Assembly: GCA_025345505.1 (NCBI GenBank)
Contig: JANVCC010000018.1
Location: 36,097,191 to 36,161,190 of the forward strand
Direction: 5' to 3'
Source of the DNA: Todiramphus chloris collaris
Lineage: Eukaryota > Chordata > Aves > Coraciiformes > Alcedinidae
DNA length: 64,000 nucleotides
The translations under genes and the position numbers were made by a program. The stretch's first letter is position 1; every line of letters begins with the position of its first letter. The notes beneath the pieces are model-generated. The model was not told the DNA's origin. It made no database searches and worked only from the letters and a program-made list of their open reading frames with translations. Positions 37,447-50,360 of this stretch are shown piece by piece.

Positions 37447-38649
37447 ACCAAACTGGTACTGCTCAGCTTATATGTAGTGTAACTATTTAAATTAAATACT
37501 GTATCTTTCCCAGTTGTATAGTATTCTTTTCTTACTTTGTATGTAATGAAATACTTAATGTTGTATTTAAGTTAAATATTTGTAAATAAGAGAAAAGTTC
37601 TGGATGTGGCCTGAATCAAGTTTAAATATTGGTGGCTCATATTGATTATGGTGCCTACTATTTACAGTACATGTTTTGTTGTCTTGAGTTCTGTCTTTAA
37701 AAAAAATCCTAAAAAAAAAATACAAAGTGCACATTTTTTCAATTTGTTTCCAGTTTATTTTTGTGGGGTTTATTTCTTTTTGATTCAGTGGAACTTGTGT
37801 TTACTTATAGCAGTCTGAAAAATGCCCTCATTCCAAGAGTTAATACAGGACTACACTGAAAAATACATTTGTCAGAGGTAGGTACCCTGAACAGACATAG
37901 GTGGAGGACAACACTCAACGTATTTAAAACATTATCCTGCTGGCACTGCCCCTTCATGCTGCTGGGGAGCGGTAGGGGCCACAGAAGACAAACCTGGCTC
38001 TGTCCCTTTCCTCTTAAAAGTGATTATACATATTGCAAATTGCTTTCTAAGCAATACTTTAGGGAAAGTCTCTAATGAAGATACTGCAATAATACATTAT
38101 TATTTGCAAATGTTCTTTCATTATATTATTTCCCCCTTGAACTGAGGTAAACTGAATCTCAAGAGCAGCAACAGTCTCTGCCTTGCAGTGTTTGCCCACA
38201 GATGTTTTGGCTGAGGGGGGAAGGTGGGGATGATGATGTTTTCTCCAGCAGTGCTGCAGCTACTGCGAGCACAGGCATGCCCTGTGCTGGGGAAGTTGAA
38301 CTTCAGGCACACTGTGACAGTAACCTATTAAATGAGATGGCTGAGGGCAGAATTCCTTCGAGGCATGACAAGGCCACGGGGGCCTCTAAGTTGCTTCAGA
38401 AGTTAGTTAGAAGTAGACAACTTGGGGGGAGTGGGGTGAACATTGAGCAGCAACAGCATCTCATTAAGAGGTAAGTTGTTAACAGAGGTAAAGAATAAGC
38501 AGAGTACTAGTCCCCTCAAGTTCTGATTAATCCTTGCTACTCTCAGGGAGGGTTGGGTATATCCACACTAGCAAATGGTGAAGAAAGTAATACGAAAAAG
38601 TAAGTCAAGTTACAAACTTTAACAGCAGGTGTGTAGGCTTTAACATTCA
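37447..38649. other. Convergent 3' ends of DOP1A and PGM3
   Basis: Only 1.2 kb separates the two stop codons, so the 3' UTRs probably meet or overlap. A candidate DOP1A poly(A) signal is ATTAAA at 37491-37496. On the minus strand, AATAAA-type signals for PGM3 could be the reverse complements of the TTTATT motifs near 37755-37775. Transcript ends cannot be fixed from sequence alone. Confidence 0.55.
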
Positions 38650-41600
38650 TTATATAGGCTGGGGTGGTGCTCCTTTTCCCCCAGCAAGCTGGTAAACTGC
38701 CAGGCTCACTTCATGGGCAAGGGCATCTGCATTCTCCTGTGGAATGTTTTAAAAGTTAGTTACAGTGGTGTCAGCATGAGAAGATTAGAGCAAATAATGT
38801 GATTTTTTTCAAATAAGTTTCCTGGTATTGCTCTGTCACCCAGAGGTACCTTCTGACACTGGTTATACAGGCAGGAGCATGTGAAGTGGGAAGAGCAGGA
38901 CCCCTGCTTCTGCTGTCAACTTTAAGTTACGTGTGGACTAATTCTTAACAGCAGCTGAGTTTATTTTTTAATTTGCCTCTTGTGAAATCATGCAGTTAGG
39001 GGCTGCTTTGGTAACTTTCTTCTTAACCCTGAGTTCTCAGAAGGCTGATTTTCTTTTCAAAGAAATATCTGCCTTTATAAACATTTAACTTGACTTTTAA
39101 ACTTTAAGAACATTAATTTTTTTTTTAAATAAAAAAATCCAAGAGACTTGTTGTGATCACTAGTTTTCTTCCAAATTTAGCACCTGTTAAGTATGATCAA
39201 ATGAGTATGTACAGGTACTTCTCCCTCCATCACCCACCCCATGCTAAGCAGAAGACAGTTCAACATAAACCACTCCCCTTGGTATAGGAGTTGTTAAAGG
39301 TATACCTGTGTGTTTGCTTCTGCATATATCCTAACTACATCTTCTGTTCCTGAAGGCCGGACAAAGGCTCTTGACAATTTGTACTTCTTCACAAGTGCAT
39401 CAATTTTCTCTTGTAGTCCCGGCGGTGTAACCGCCCGCCTTTCAGCATCCGTCGTGTCAATAACGCGCCTGTCTGCAACCTGCACCATCAGAAACAGACA
39501 GTTATTTGTGTACTGGAGCCTTATGATGAGAGCAGAATGAAAAAGGTCACAGGTAAGACAGAACATCAGGTTTTGATGTGTTGCATTGCCTGATAAAAAG
39601 CTCAGTTTGGGAGTTCTGTGCTTAACTATTAAAAATTTGGGATCCCTCGGATCCCTGCTCAGCACATACAAACCAGCTCCTGACAGGACTCAGCTGCTTG
39701 GTTTGAAAAAAAAAGTCAGTTTGGAACATGCCTCCTTGTTCAGCCTCTGAAATGAGGCTACAGCTTCTCCCCGTAGATAAGAAAGCTCAGTCTCTTGCCT
39801 CTGGTTAATTTAAAGCCCATAGAATGCTACCAGGTAGGAGACAGTTCTGCTCAAGCTCTTTATCTGAATAGCGGAGAAGATGAAGAAAGAGCTTAAATAT
39901 CCAAGTTACACAAAGTGGCACAGCAAGAAAAATCCAGCTGCTGAGCAGGCAGGGACCTTAGGAAAAAAAAAATCCTAATTCAAAAATTAAGAAAGAATTT
40001 CTAAGTTAAAATCTGAACAGTTTTGTTCTGGTTTTGCTTTGTTGTTTTTTTCTTGTGTTGTTGTTGTTGTTTTGTTGTTTGTTTGGGGTTTTGGCCATTA
40101 TTTAATCATTTTTAAGTCATTTTTATTCTAGTTCAAGTGAAATTCTGGTCCCTCCTCTGGGTTGTTTCATGACTTCTTTGGCCTACTTCTGTCCTTTAAT
40201 GGACTGCTTCAGCTTTAAAGTAAAGCTTATCAAAATATACACAGCCAAAAGATGTTCACAGCAGGGCCCCAGCATAACTGGAGGCAGCAGTGCATAACTC
40301 ACCTGAACTTTGAGCAGCCGATTGGGAAGGTCAGTGTAGACAGCATCCCACTGCTGCACAGTCAGACCTTTCAAAGCCAGGATTGCTTCAATAACTAACA
40401 TGTCTGAGATAGCATCACCAACTGTCTGTTAACAGGAAGGGAAGAAACACTGGAGCAGTCAACGATGAAGAAACAAAGGCAGGGTTTGATCAGTAAGCTT
40501 CCAGCTGAAGAGACTGAAACTGCAGCCAGGCTCGCTTGCCTCAGGCTGGGTACGTAAGGTTGGTCAATTAGTTAGTTTGTCTGGGAAGTGGTTTTGTTTT
40601 TTCCTCCCCCCTTACCGTGCTGATCGTGGAGAACAGCAACACACTTACCCTTGGCAAACCTGTACAAGTGCTATACCTCACCTCTCTTAAGGAGGAGGAC
40701 TGTCACCTCACCTTTGTTCTGGCATCAGGATGCTTAAATCAGTGCTGTTTAGTATGATTTGGCATTACTCCCAATGAATACCAGCTATGCTAAGACGGGG
40801 ACTTCCAGGGCTGTGTGGATGTGGGCACTGAAACACCCCCATTCTCCTGCACCACATAAGTTAGTGGAAAACATCATACAATTATGTGCTGCTGAATTGT
40901 GAACAAGTCACAGCTTAGCACTAGATTCCCATGCAATCTCACTTCCTCTTTGGGTTGGGAAGCTAGAAGATTGCACCAGACAAAACCATCCTGCAGCCAC
41001 GCCTGAGAAAGTATTACATCTTTCCAAAGAAGACTGTTTCTTTCCTGTTTGGCCCTGTGTATCACCATACTCCCTTCCTCCTCCAGCAGTTCCTGGCAGT
41101 AGCCTGACAGATACTCCCAACCAGGCTTAGCCCCACAACTGTCAACATAGTTTTTGTTTTTCTCAGTTTTTACCTGATTAATCAGGTCAATCATGTTTTC
41201 CAGCACCTTTGCTCCTTCTCTTTTTTCATCATCTTTCTCCTCTTTTGCCAGTTGTCTTATTTTAGTTTCAGCAGCTTTACTAAATAACACCTAGAATAAA
41301 AAGATGAGAGCTTGTCAAGGCCAGCCCCCACCATAGACTACGATAAATGCAGCAATGAGGAAAACACTTTTAACCATTCAAGCCCAAATAACCATGACTA
41401 ATGTTTGCTACCAGGAAATCCCATTCCCCCATAAAACAGAGGGGGTGGTGGCAATGCTATGATAAAGACAGGAAGGGAAACAAGTCTGTTCTCAAGGAGA
41501 GAAAAGCCTTGTTTATAAATGTAAGCAGAGAGTGAAAAGACCTCCTTCTCCAAGTAATACAACTAAAATTTTGTACATATTGGCTGATCTTATACAGTAC

Positions 41601-43736
41601 ATGCTCATACTTACTGTACCATGTCCATTTGCCTCAAAATAAACACCAACATCAAACTCCTGGGCCTTGTGATGCAAGTGTTTCACTCCTGTTTTGACAC
41701 AGTGCACAGGTACCTGCAGCCCAAGCATATGCAGAAATGTAAACAGTGTTACAGACTTGTATTTCCACAACTACTGACTCCCTAGACCTAAAACTATCCC
41801 CTATTTCTGCACACCAAATTAAAATTAAGCTTTCATTTATTCAAGTGGAAATAAGAACGGATTTTAAAAATAATTAAATAAAAGCACAAAACAAACAAAA
41901 CCCAAAAAACCAGAACCCTAAAACAAATACACAAACAAAAAAAACAAACCCAATTCATTTTATGGTTGCAGGAAACATACCAGATTTCTACACCAACTGA
42001 ATACCTTAGCTCAAAATCTGTAGTGAACAACATTTAGCCTGTTGCAGAAAATGAAACAACCAGGGTCTATGTATCAAGGAATCTTTACCGACTCACTTCC
42101 TCACAAGGACATAAAGTCAGTCCTCAGTTGTTCCAAAAGTACCAAGGGATTTTGTTTAACTTTTGCCAAGTTTTTTTTTTTTTTTTGAACTAGTAAAAGC
42201 TGGCTAGGACTTTTTCAGGTTGTGTCTCCTTTACCACCAAGAATTTAGATGCTACTGCAGGTTTGAAAGAGTCATTTATTTTAGCCTAGTTTAAGTTTTC
42301 CTGGCAATCATATTACAGTAGCATTGGTAGCAAACAATATTTGCAGAAAAATACCAGGAAAAGAAATGGAGAATACCTTCAGTGTTTCCTCAAGGTAGCG
42401 CGTTGAACTCCCATTGGCATATGCTGTTTGTACCACTGCCATCTTTAAAGACTGTCCCATCTGAGCAAATCAAAAAGCAAAGTGCTTTACTGTCCAACAG
42501 GCACAGAGGCAGATGAGTGAGATAAATAGAAGGATAATCAGAATTATTAAACATAGATTCTCCTACAGACACTTAAAACTCCTGGGCGTTAGAGGAAAGC
42601 ACCAGCTCGCAAATAACTTCTATATGTTTAAGACAACACAAATTCTGTTCAGATCGTTGTATATCACTTTTTTTATTATTATTATTTTGGCTGGCTTGAA
42701 GCAGCTTTCCAGGCTTGGGCTTCTCAAGCCCCCTTTTTCAGATTGAGCAAGCTCAGTGCACTGGCCAGACACATGGCGTTACATTAGACCACATACACAA
42801 GCAGTAAAGTCAAAGCTTCCAGGTGCCAAGCAAGCAAAGGCTGGTGGCAAGCACAAGTTCTCCTCCCCAGCCAGCTTTCCTGCCCCTGCATAAGAAAGGA
42901 GCCAGTCTCTAAGAAAACAAAACCTGGATAACTTGTCAAGATTTAGTATTATAGACACTGAGTCTGAGAGGATTTCTGAAAAAAAAAGTTTTTCCTCTCT
43001 ACCCCCTGTGGGGAGAGGATGCTCTGTGGAAGATAGTGGGTTTGGAATGATGACAAACACCCTGCCACAACCAAGTTCTCATGCAAATGGTATACCCAGT
43101 CTTCATAAAGGTTCACAGAAATGCTGAGGGAAAGACTAAACCCCAAATAAATGGAAAATTAATGAAAGATACTGAAACAAAGTGAATGGAATATAAATAT
43201 TTGTACGCTGAAACTGAAGAAGTTCTCTCCCACTACGAAATTGTTCCAGGTTAAAAAAAAATATCTCAGTGTTTATGTTTTTATTTGGAGTGTGGAAGTC
43301 ACAGGGTTGTAAAAACAATATTTTGGGCATACAAGTGAGGTACTGGACACATCTCTTTTTAAACTGGGTTCACTTTAGGCAGATGTAGAGAGACCACATA
43401 CGTACAAAACAGGGACAGTTTCTTTCTTTTACACATTGAAAATCAAAAGCATCAGCATTCGTTTCATACAGTAGTTACCTTGGCAAGAAGTTCTTTAAGG
43501 AAGATACTAATTAAAGTTGCTATTTTATCTCCATCAATTAGGTGAAAATGGCCAGTTACATCCTCATAGTAATAAACAATTCTATCTGCATCGCCATCGA
43601 AGGAGCAGCATCTTTCATTGGGCTTCATGTCTAGGCCTAGTCAACACAGAGTTACAAATGCAAGTGAGAGACAGAAAAGGACAGAAAATGTTTAAACCAG
43701 TCCCAGCGTGGAACTCAGGTGGGAATTGGGTCGGTG

Positions 43737-43770
<34 letters not shown>

Positions 43771-46700
43771 TAATGCTCTGAAACAGATGCTGCTTTTCCT
43801 AAGAGACTTTTCCTAAGCTCTAGCAAATGACAGTTGCAAAGTGCATGTTCAGATCAAAAATACAAATGTTAATATCAAAATACAGGTTCTCTAAACATTT
43901 ATTACACTAAACCATCTCCCCACACATGTATAAACATCAGTCCTAGAACTGCCGCGTGTAGTTACAGCTCTGAATTTTGGAAATCAGCGTTGAGCAGCAT
44001 TTATGGCACGAGGTTCACATCCTTGCAGCATTTCCTCCCACACTCGTCACACTGAGCATGCTGAGTCACACACATCACCCAAAACAGAGGCAAATTGTTT
44101 TCCCCTGTTGTGCAGCACATTGTCACACCCAGGCAAGAGCCTGAAGCAGCGCGTGGCAGCTGGGTGACCTCTGGGGTGCTTAAAGAAAAGGGTGTCCAGC
44201 AGGTTGAGGGAGGTTCTCCTCCCTCTTTACTCTGCCCTAGTGAGACCACATTTGGAGTATTGTGGTCGTTCTGGGCTCCCCAGTTCACGAGGGACAGGGA
44301 AATACTAGAGAGAGTCTGAAGGGACTGGAACATCTCTCTTACGGGGAAAGGCTGAGACCCCTGGGGTTGTTTAGTCTGGAGAAGACTGAGAGGAGATCCT
44401 ATTAATGTTTACAAATATTGGAACGGTGGGTGTCAAGTAGAAGTCCCTGCATGGAAACGACCAAGGAGTCTCCCTTCAGTCCCAGTTAAAGCCAGCATCC
44501 AGGTGTGGCACACAAACATCCATCGCCCACTGGGACTGCCTCTGTGCTGCTCCCCATTCCTGTTTCTCACACAAGCAGCATGGCGAGGGGGCAACGGCAC
44601 CACACCTTGGTGATCAGATCAGGGTAGCAGTTGCAGTGAGGGTGCAGTTATCAAACAAAGAACTCAGTTTAGCCTCAAATAACCTAATACCCAAACTAGC
44701 CTGTTCCCCTAGTTCAGAGATTTTCTTTTATGCGCTTTGCTGGAAACTGGCTGAAATAATATCCTCATTGGTTTACGTCAATCACTCGGTCTGCTGGCAC
44801 CAAGATGTTAATTAGCTCTTCCTCAGAAACCCAGAAAGGTGTCTGCAACCCCAGCCCACAATGCAAATATTGCTTGCTACCACAAAAGGAAGTAACAGTA
44901 AGCCAGTCCTGACTGATCTTTGGACTCCACCAGCTTAACATTCAGACCAGATTGTCAAACATATTTCAACCAGTTGGAAAGATATTGTACTCCACCAAAG
45001 AATTTAGACTAACATTAACTAGGGATGTGCCAAACCCAGATGTACTATGCTCTCTTTCCACTGCACAAGCAGAACTGTTCATGCAGTCACTTAGTGAGAA
45101 ACAGGGAGTTTATCTTATCCAAAGATGACACATTGTTGCTAGGTCCTGGGCTTTCAGATCTGGAGGGAAGGTAAAAGAATATAAAACTACTGACTACCTA
45201 CCTCTAGGTGGTTTCTGGTTAACTTTCACAAAATCTGCACCACATAAGTGATTAAGTTTCTCCTTGGTTCCATCATTATACACGTGAATTAGCATCTCCT
45301 TTGGAAAGTAAGGCTCCATTTCTAATAGTTTCAGGGCTCCTATTCCATTGGCACAGTCAATCTTCAGGTGCCTCTGGCTCTCTCCAGAGCTGGGAGACTT
45401 AGCACAAGGGAAGAAGGGGCAAAGTGAACTCCTAGTGAAACCACATCTAAAAGCATGCTGAATTCGAAACTTCAGACGCAAATAGGCTAATAAACAGAAG
45501 ATAGATACTTATTTTGACATTTGCATGAAGACAGCACCCAATATTCACCTGTTTTATCAATTCTGTAAAAGCTTTGGACAGTTTTTCATAATAACCTTCC
45601 AGTGTTGCTTTCCCGTACTGCCCTTGGGTGTTTTGACAGCAGACCATGAAATGTAACTGTGGCGTTGTCACCAGACCATAATCTGTCATAAAATAAGAGG
45701 CACGGTGTTCAGAAATAGAATGCTACATTGACTCCTCCTTTAAAGGAGTACAGTATTATTCTGCAATAAACAGACAGTGTAGTGAAGGAAACTCGCACAA
45801 AGTTTTTCAAGTTCTGTTAGGAAAAGATGACCCCCCACCCCTCACATTAAGGCTGGACAACTGCTCTGAAAGATTGTTACAAGCTAAAACAGAAATGGTG
45901 TCTTGGCTACTGCTTTAAGGTCTACGTAACAGAGTCACATGTACATAAAAACTTAATATCAGACTAGAACTGCAAAAGTGTAACATACCGTGGTACTGAC
46001 CACCTAGAACGGAGATACCATCTATTACTGACTGTGAAAGTTTCTCACTGCTTGGCCTGGGAAAAAAAAACAAAACAAACCACAAAAACCAAACACAACT
46101 GATAATCATTGCAGAAGACATTTATGTATGGACTTCACTTGGGTCACAACAACCCCAGGCAATGCTACAGGCCTGGGGAGGAGTGGCTGGCAAGCTGCCT
46201 GGTGGAAAAGGATCAGAGGGTTCTGGTGAACAGCTGTCTGAACATGAGCCAGCAGTGTGCCCAGGTGGCCAAGAAGGCCAACAGCATCCTGGCCTGGATC
46301 AGAAACAGTGTCCAGCAAGAGTAGAGAAGTGATTGTGCCCCTGTACTCGGCACTGGTGAGGCCACAGGGGAGCACTGTGTTCAGTTTGGGGCACCATGGT
46401 ATAAAAAAGACATTGAGCTGCTGGGGTGAGTTCAGAGAAGGGCAACAAAGCTGGTAAGGGAGTCTGGAGAAAGTGTCTTATGAGGGGCATCTGTGGGGCC
46501 TGGGGTTGTTTAGTCTGGAGAAGAGCAGGCTGAAAAGAGACATTGCTCTCTACAGATAACCAAAGGGAGGTTGTAGTGAGGTGACTGTGGTCTCTTCTCC
46601 CAACTGACTAGTGATAGGACAAGAGGAAATGGGATTAAGTTGTGCCCATTTAGGTTTAGGTTGGACGTTAGGAAATTATTGTTTTACTGAGTGGTGAGGC

Positions 46701-48372
46701 ATTGGAACAGACTGCCCAGGGAGGTGGTGGAATCACCACCCCTGGAGGTGTTTAAGAAATGCATAGATGTAGCACTTCAGGACATGGTTTAGTGGTCCTG
46801 ATAATATTTAGTAGACAGTTGGACTTGATGATCCTGAAAGTCATTTCCCATGTTAATGATTCTATGATTCTATGACTTGAGAAGGCAGTACATGTGGAAG
46901 AAGACTCTACAAGCTTCCCGACATTAGATTTAGATTCACTGTGAAGAAATCAATACCTTTTTCTATTGTAAACACCTCCCAAAAAAAAAAGTTTGAAAAC
47001 CACCACCCCAAAGAACTGCAAAGACAAGTAAACTGATGAACACACATGCACGACACACAGTAGCCACAAGAACACACAAACCCCAATTAAAGTATCCTGT
47101 TCAGCAACAGTCCTAGGAAGTCCTCTTATAAGAGCTATCAGGGAACTGTCAGGGAAGGTTATATAGGAACAGCATCGGAAAACTTTTGCATTTGCTATGA
47201 ACATAAATTAACAGGTAGCAAACTAGGAATAAAAAAAATTAAAAAAGCAACCTGGCTGTGGAGAGCTAAATATGCAAAAGCACCCACAAACAAAACCTTG
47301 GCACTTCTGTCAAAGCAGCATACATCTACAGCATCTTGCAATTACCTGGTGTCTCTACCAATAAAAACTGAAGCATCGTTGTGCAGGTTCACTGCTGCTT
47401 TTTGGCAGATTTCAGTTATTATTTTCTGTAACTCTTGCTCCTCTGCATTTGCTAGTTGTGTGGCATACGCTTCCCAGGAAGGGTGAAGCATTTCTCCAAG
47501 AGGATCAATCAGCTTTACACCATTATCTTCCTTAGAAGAAAAAAGAACAAAAGACAGTAAGACTAAAAGTAAAAAACTTAAAAAAAAAAAAATCTCTTTG
47601 AAGACAGCTGACACATGGTTCAATCACACTGGTTCTTTAAAAATGGAGTGTTTCTGGGAAGCAATAGCTTAGCTGCTTATTTAAACCTCCAAAAAGGACA
47701 AAAAAAAAAGTAACAACTAGCATATTAAGTAAATGGCTTCCTCCTCCCCCACTGTAATTTTGGTATGATATTCATTTGACATTAAAATGACACAAGGGGA
47801 GATTCTAATAACCTGGAATGCTCCACAGCAGCAGAGGTTTAAATGTGTGGTTTGTAACTGCTGCAGCTCTTTCATTTTTAAACTTGCAGCTTTTACTCAA
47901 AGGTTCATCTCTTCTCAAGGGTATTCCTAGCTTGCCAACATTACAAATTTCCTACATTGCAGCATTTCCACAGAAGGGAAAATGAAATGATTCTTGTGTG
48001 TATGGGGAAAAGTAACTTGAAACGTGTCAGGGCTCACATTCACAGGGAGCAGGCTAAAACATGCTTTTCTGTGTGTCTTCAGGATCAGGTCTCTCAGTAC
48101 CACGATGAGCTTTGATTCCACCAGACTGACCACAACGACCTTCTTTTTAAAGAAACATTTGTTCTTACTTCAGGATTGTGAGAGGCTGTAACCATGACGC
48201 CAATAGTGGATACCACGGCTTTGGACCTGAGAGCGGCCAGCAAGCCCATGCGGAACATGACGTGATCGAGCTGTTCGGCCTTGGTGCGAAACCCAGCGGT
48301 GCCATACTGAAGAGTAAGTCCAGCAGGTTTAGGATGTAACGCCGAGTAGTTTTTCAGAGCTTCAAAATCCAT
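38650..48372 (-). CDS. PGM3: PGM3 (AGM1), phosphoacetylglucosamine mutase, complete
   Basis: Cytosolic Mg-dependent enzyme that interconverts GlcNAc-6-phosphate and GlcNAc-1-phosphate on the way to UDP-GlcNAc for glycosylation. Twelve coding exons in transcript order: 48372-48169, 47530-47346, 46056-45989, 45682-45549, 45397-45202, 43630-43479, 42460-42377, 41713-41615, 41290-41174, 40425-40303, 39479-39306 and 38736-38650. They total 1,623 nt, or 540 aa plus TAA, close to the 542 aa of the human protein. Key motifs are intact: the phospho-serine loop TASHNP with Ser64, metal loop DGDADR (residues 274-279), sugar-binding EANGHGT (368-374) and phosphate-binding RPSGTED (495-501). All introns are GT-AG and the phases join cleanly. 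The start is the Met of [10 protein letters not shown]. An upstream non-coding exon in the CpG island is likely. DOP1A lies tail to tail with it and RWDD2A head to head. Confidence 0.97.
40015..40100. repeat. GTT-rich low-complexity tract
   Basis: A run of GTT/TTG units in a PGM3 intron. On the minus (sense) strand it reads as CAA-rich. Confidence 0.75.
41840..41955. repeat. A/C-rich low-complexity tract in a PGM3 intron
   Basis: AAACAAAACC-like sequence on the + strand, so T/G-rich in the PGM3 transcript. No element family is recognised. Confidence 0.6.
43740..43768. repeat. (CA)n microsatellite
   Basis: About 14 uninterrupted CA units in a PGM3 intron, likely polymorphic. Confidence 0.95.
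44190..44430 (+). mobile_element. CR1 LINE fragment
   Basis: Plus-oriented CR1 coding remnant: GTGAGACCACATTTGGAGTA, then GGCTGAGACCCCTGGGGTTG and the stretch TTTAGTCTGGAGAAGA common to CR1 elements. It is truncated at both ends; the limits are approximate. Confidence 0.82.
46120..46876 (+). mobile_element. CR1 LINE, 3' part, in a PGM3 intron
   Basis: Plus-oriented CR1 of about 750 bp in the intron between the second and third PGM3 coding exons. It has decayed reverse-transcriptase C-terminal sequence (GGCCAAGAAGGCCAACAGCA; GTTTAGTCTGGAGAAGAGCA) and ends with the diagnostic CR1 3' tail, the tandem octamer ATTCTATG ATTCTATG at 46858-46874. Confidence 0.92.
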
Positions 48373-48800
48373 TTCTAAAGAAGGAAGCTGCACACATGCA
48401 AGGGAGAGAAGTCGAGTTATAATTAGCTTCACAGTTTGCAATTTACTTAATTTTGAAGCCCACAGGTGTCTTAAACCATTCATATCAAATTCCTTGGTGA
48501 GGCCGTGAGGGGGAACACTCCCGGGGCAATCCCTGAAGAAGCCTCTGCATTCCCAGTACGGCACTAGGCAAACAGAGCTGGACCAGATTTCACCAGACCA
48601 TGAAAGGATGAGGAGATTTGAGAAGAGCCGCAATTCTGGATCCAGCGATCCCAAGACAGTTATGGCAAAGGACTGGCTATTCTCTCAGTACAACGTCAGC
48701 CACTCGGTGCACCTGGACAAAACTCCATACGCTAATTAACCTTCTGAGGTCAAAAGCAGCGTGTCCTCCCCCTTCAAGTCCTTGTCCTCTGGGCGCTTTA
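48373..48800 (-). other. PGM3 5' flank or first intron
   Basis: Directly upstream of the PGM3 start codon there are acceptor-like sequences (TGTGCAG at about 48396-48390 on the minus strand, or TTTAG three bases before the ATG). This suggests the coding start lies in a second exon and that this stretch is intron 1. Confidence 0.55.
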
Positions 48801-50220
48801 CTCGGATCGCAGCTCTCCTACAGTGCCTGCACGGACTCACCGCGGCACCCGTGACAACGCCCCGGGCACCCGAGGCGCGGACAGCGCAGGGCCGGGAAGG
48901 GCCAGCCGGACGCACGCCGCCGCAAAGCGGCTCCGGCACGGCCGAGGGCCTGGGAGTTCACCCAGCACGGCCACCCGGGGACACCCGCCAGGGCCGGGAG
49001 AGTCCCCGGCCACCCCCGTCCCTGGCCCGCACCGCGCTCAGCCCGCTGCCGCTCACCGCCCGCTGCCGCCGCCGCCGCCGCGCTGCCCTGAAGCTGCCGG
49101 CGAGGCCACGCCCCCAAGCTGCGTCCACCCAATGGCAGCGCGGAGGGCGGGCACGCAGCCGCCACGTGGCACTCAGGCCACGCCCACTCCTCCATCAGGG
49201 GCCGGCGCTGGGTCCCCAAGGCCGCCCCGCAGGGAACCCCGCAGCCGCGCTGCGTCCGGCGGCAGCGTCAGGACAGAGCGGCTGGCGGCGCAGGCGGGGT
49301 CGCTGCGTAACAGCTCGAGCTTCCGGCGACACTGACCCTAGCGGGACTCCACTGACGTCACGCGCGGAATTCCCAGCTGTGTCCCCAGCCGGCAGCCGCA
49401 GCTGCCCGCGTACGCTCAACGTGGCGTCGCCATTTTGCGCTCTTTGAGGCCCCGCCTGGGTCTGCGGGTCAAGGTGCGGCGCCTCCTACCTCAGGGTACC
49501 AGCCCTGCCTGAGGGGCAGCGAGCGCCACCCTCCTCAGACGGAGGCCTCTGCCATGATTTGATTCCTCACCTCAGGGTGCCAGCCCTTGCCGAGGCTGCC
49601 CACGGCCCACCCGCGCCAGCCCCCGCTGCCCGCGAGTTGCCCCGGCAGGCTGCGCTGAGGCAGGTCGCGGCGGGCGGCAACCTCAGCTTCGGCCTCACGC
49701 CTCGACTGTAGGGGTTTAAAACGGAACGGGTGTCTGCCGGAGAACGGCGTGTGCCCCAGCTCCGCCCAAGAGCCCTGCGCAGTGCGAGAAGGCGGGGCAG
49801 CCGGTGGGACACACCGAGCCCCGCCGCTGCCGGACTTGAGCGGCCCGGCCCGACTGCGCCCCTTCCCCAGGCGGAGGCCCGGCGCGGCCCCGCCGAAGAC
49901 GCCTACGCGCTCGCTCACGGTCGCCAGCGGCTGGCCCAGCGGCCTCTCAGCGGTCGCGCTGAGGGGGGTGGAAGCTACGCCGGGCCGGGAGCCGCCTCGG
50001 CGGCCCCCACTGGCGAGGCGCCGCCACGAAGAGCCGCATTCCCTGCGCTCCCCTCCGCCTTGGCTGCCGGCTGCCCTCTGCCTGTGGCGATTGAAACGCG
50101 TGCGGCCCAGGTGAGGCTGCGGGCCGGCGCTGCTGGCGGCTCCCCCCCCGGTGCTAGCGCTTCTTCGCGCGCCTGCAAGGCACTGACTCGGAAGCGCTTT
50201 GTACCCGGCCGTGTTTAAAT
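48800..50220. promoter_or_regulatory. CpG island, probable bidirectional promoter of PGM3 and RWDD2A
   Basis: Sharp rise in G+C and CpG density against AT-rich flanks, between two genes that diverge from it. The minus strand has donor-like sites for a non-coding PGM3 exon: GTGAGC after 49057, beside a GGC-repeat tract at about 49064-49082, or GTGAGT after 48841. On the plus strand the CAG|GTGAGG at 50110/50111 suits a non-coding RWDD2A exon. Long open frames here in several directions reflect G+C content and are not supported as genes. Confidence 0.78.
50030..50110 (+). other. Probable non-coding first exon of RWDD2A (3' end)
   Basis: The RWDD2A start codon lies 24 bases inside an exon that begins with a clear acceptor (GTTCTAG at 50331-50337). 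An upstream 5' UTR exon must therefore exist. CCCAG|GTGAGG at 50110/50111 is the best donor in the CpG island. The exon's 5' limit is unknown. Confidence 0.55.
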
Positions 50221-50360
50221 CAAGTTCCGTCCGTAAAGATCGGTGGGGTTTCCCAGCAGAGGTCGGCTTGTTCGGCTGCCCGGCGTGGTGCTGAACCTCA
50301 ACGGTGTGTTAAACCCCTGGCCTCTCTCTCGTTCTAGGTGTGCGTGTGGAGGGCAGTGCA

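Larger units (their letters stand above)
43631..45201 (-). other. PGM3 intron with (CA)n and a CR1 fragment
   Basis: The 1.6-kb intron between the fifth and sixth coding exons. It contains a CA microsatellite and a plus-oriented CR1 fragment, both listed separately. The rest shows no recognisable feature. Confidence 0.7.

Noticed and set aside
42390-42572. 60-aa minus-strand frame in PGM3
   Set aside because: It is a shadow frame; the real exon 42460-42377 is read in another phase ([17 protein letters not shown]).
43740-43768. Regular repeat that might suggest an array
   Set aside because: It is a plain CA microsatellite with no spacers; a CRISPR array is not expected in vertebrate DNA.
48761-50218. 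Several long open frames in the CpG island on both strands
   Set aside because: They are low-stop frames caused by high G+C, rich in Pro/Ala/Arg, overlap each other on both strands and show no domain or homology.
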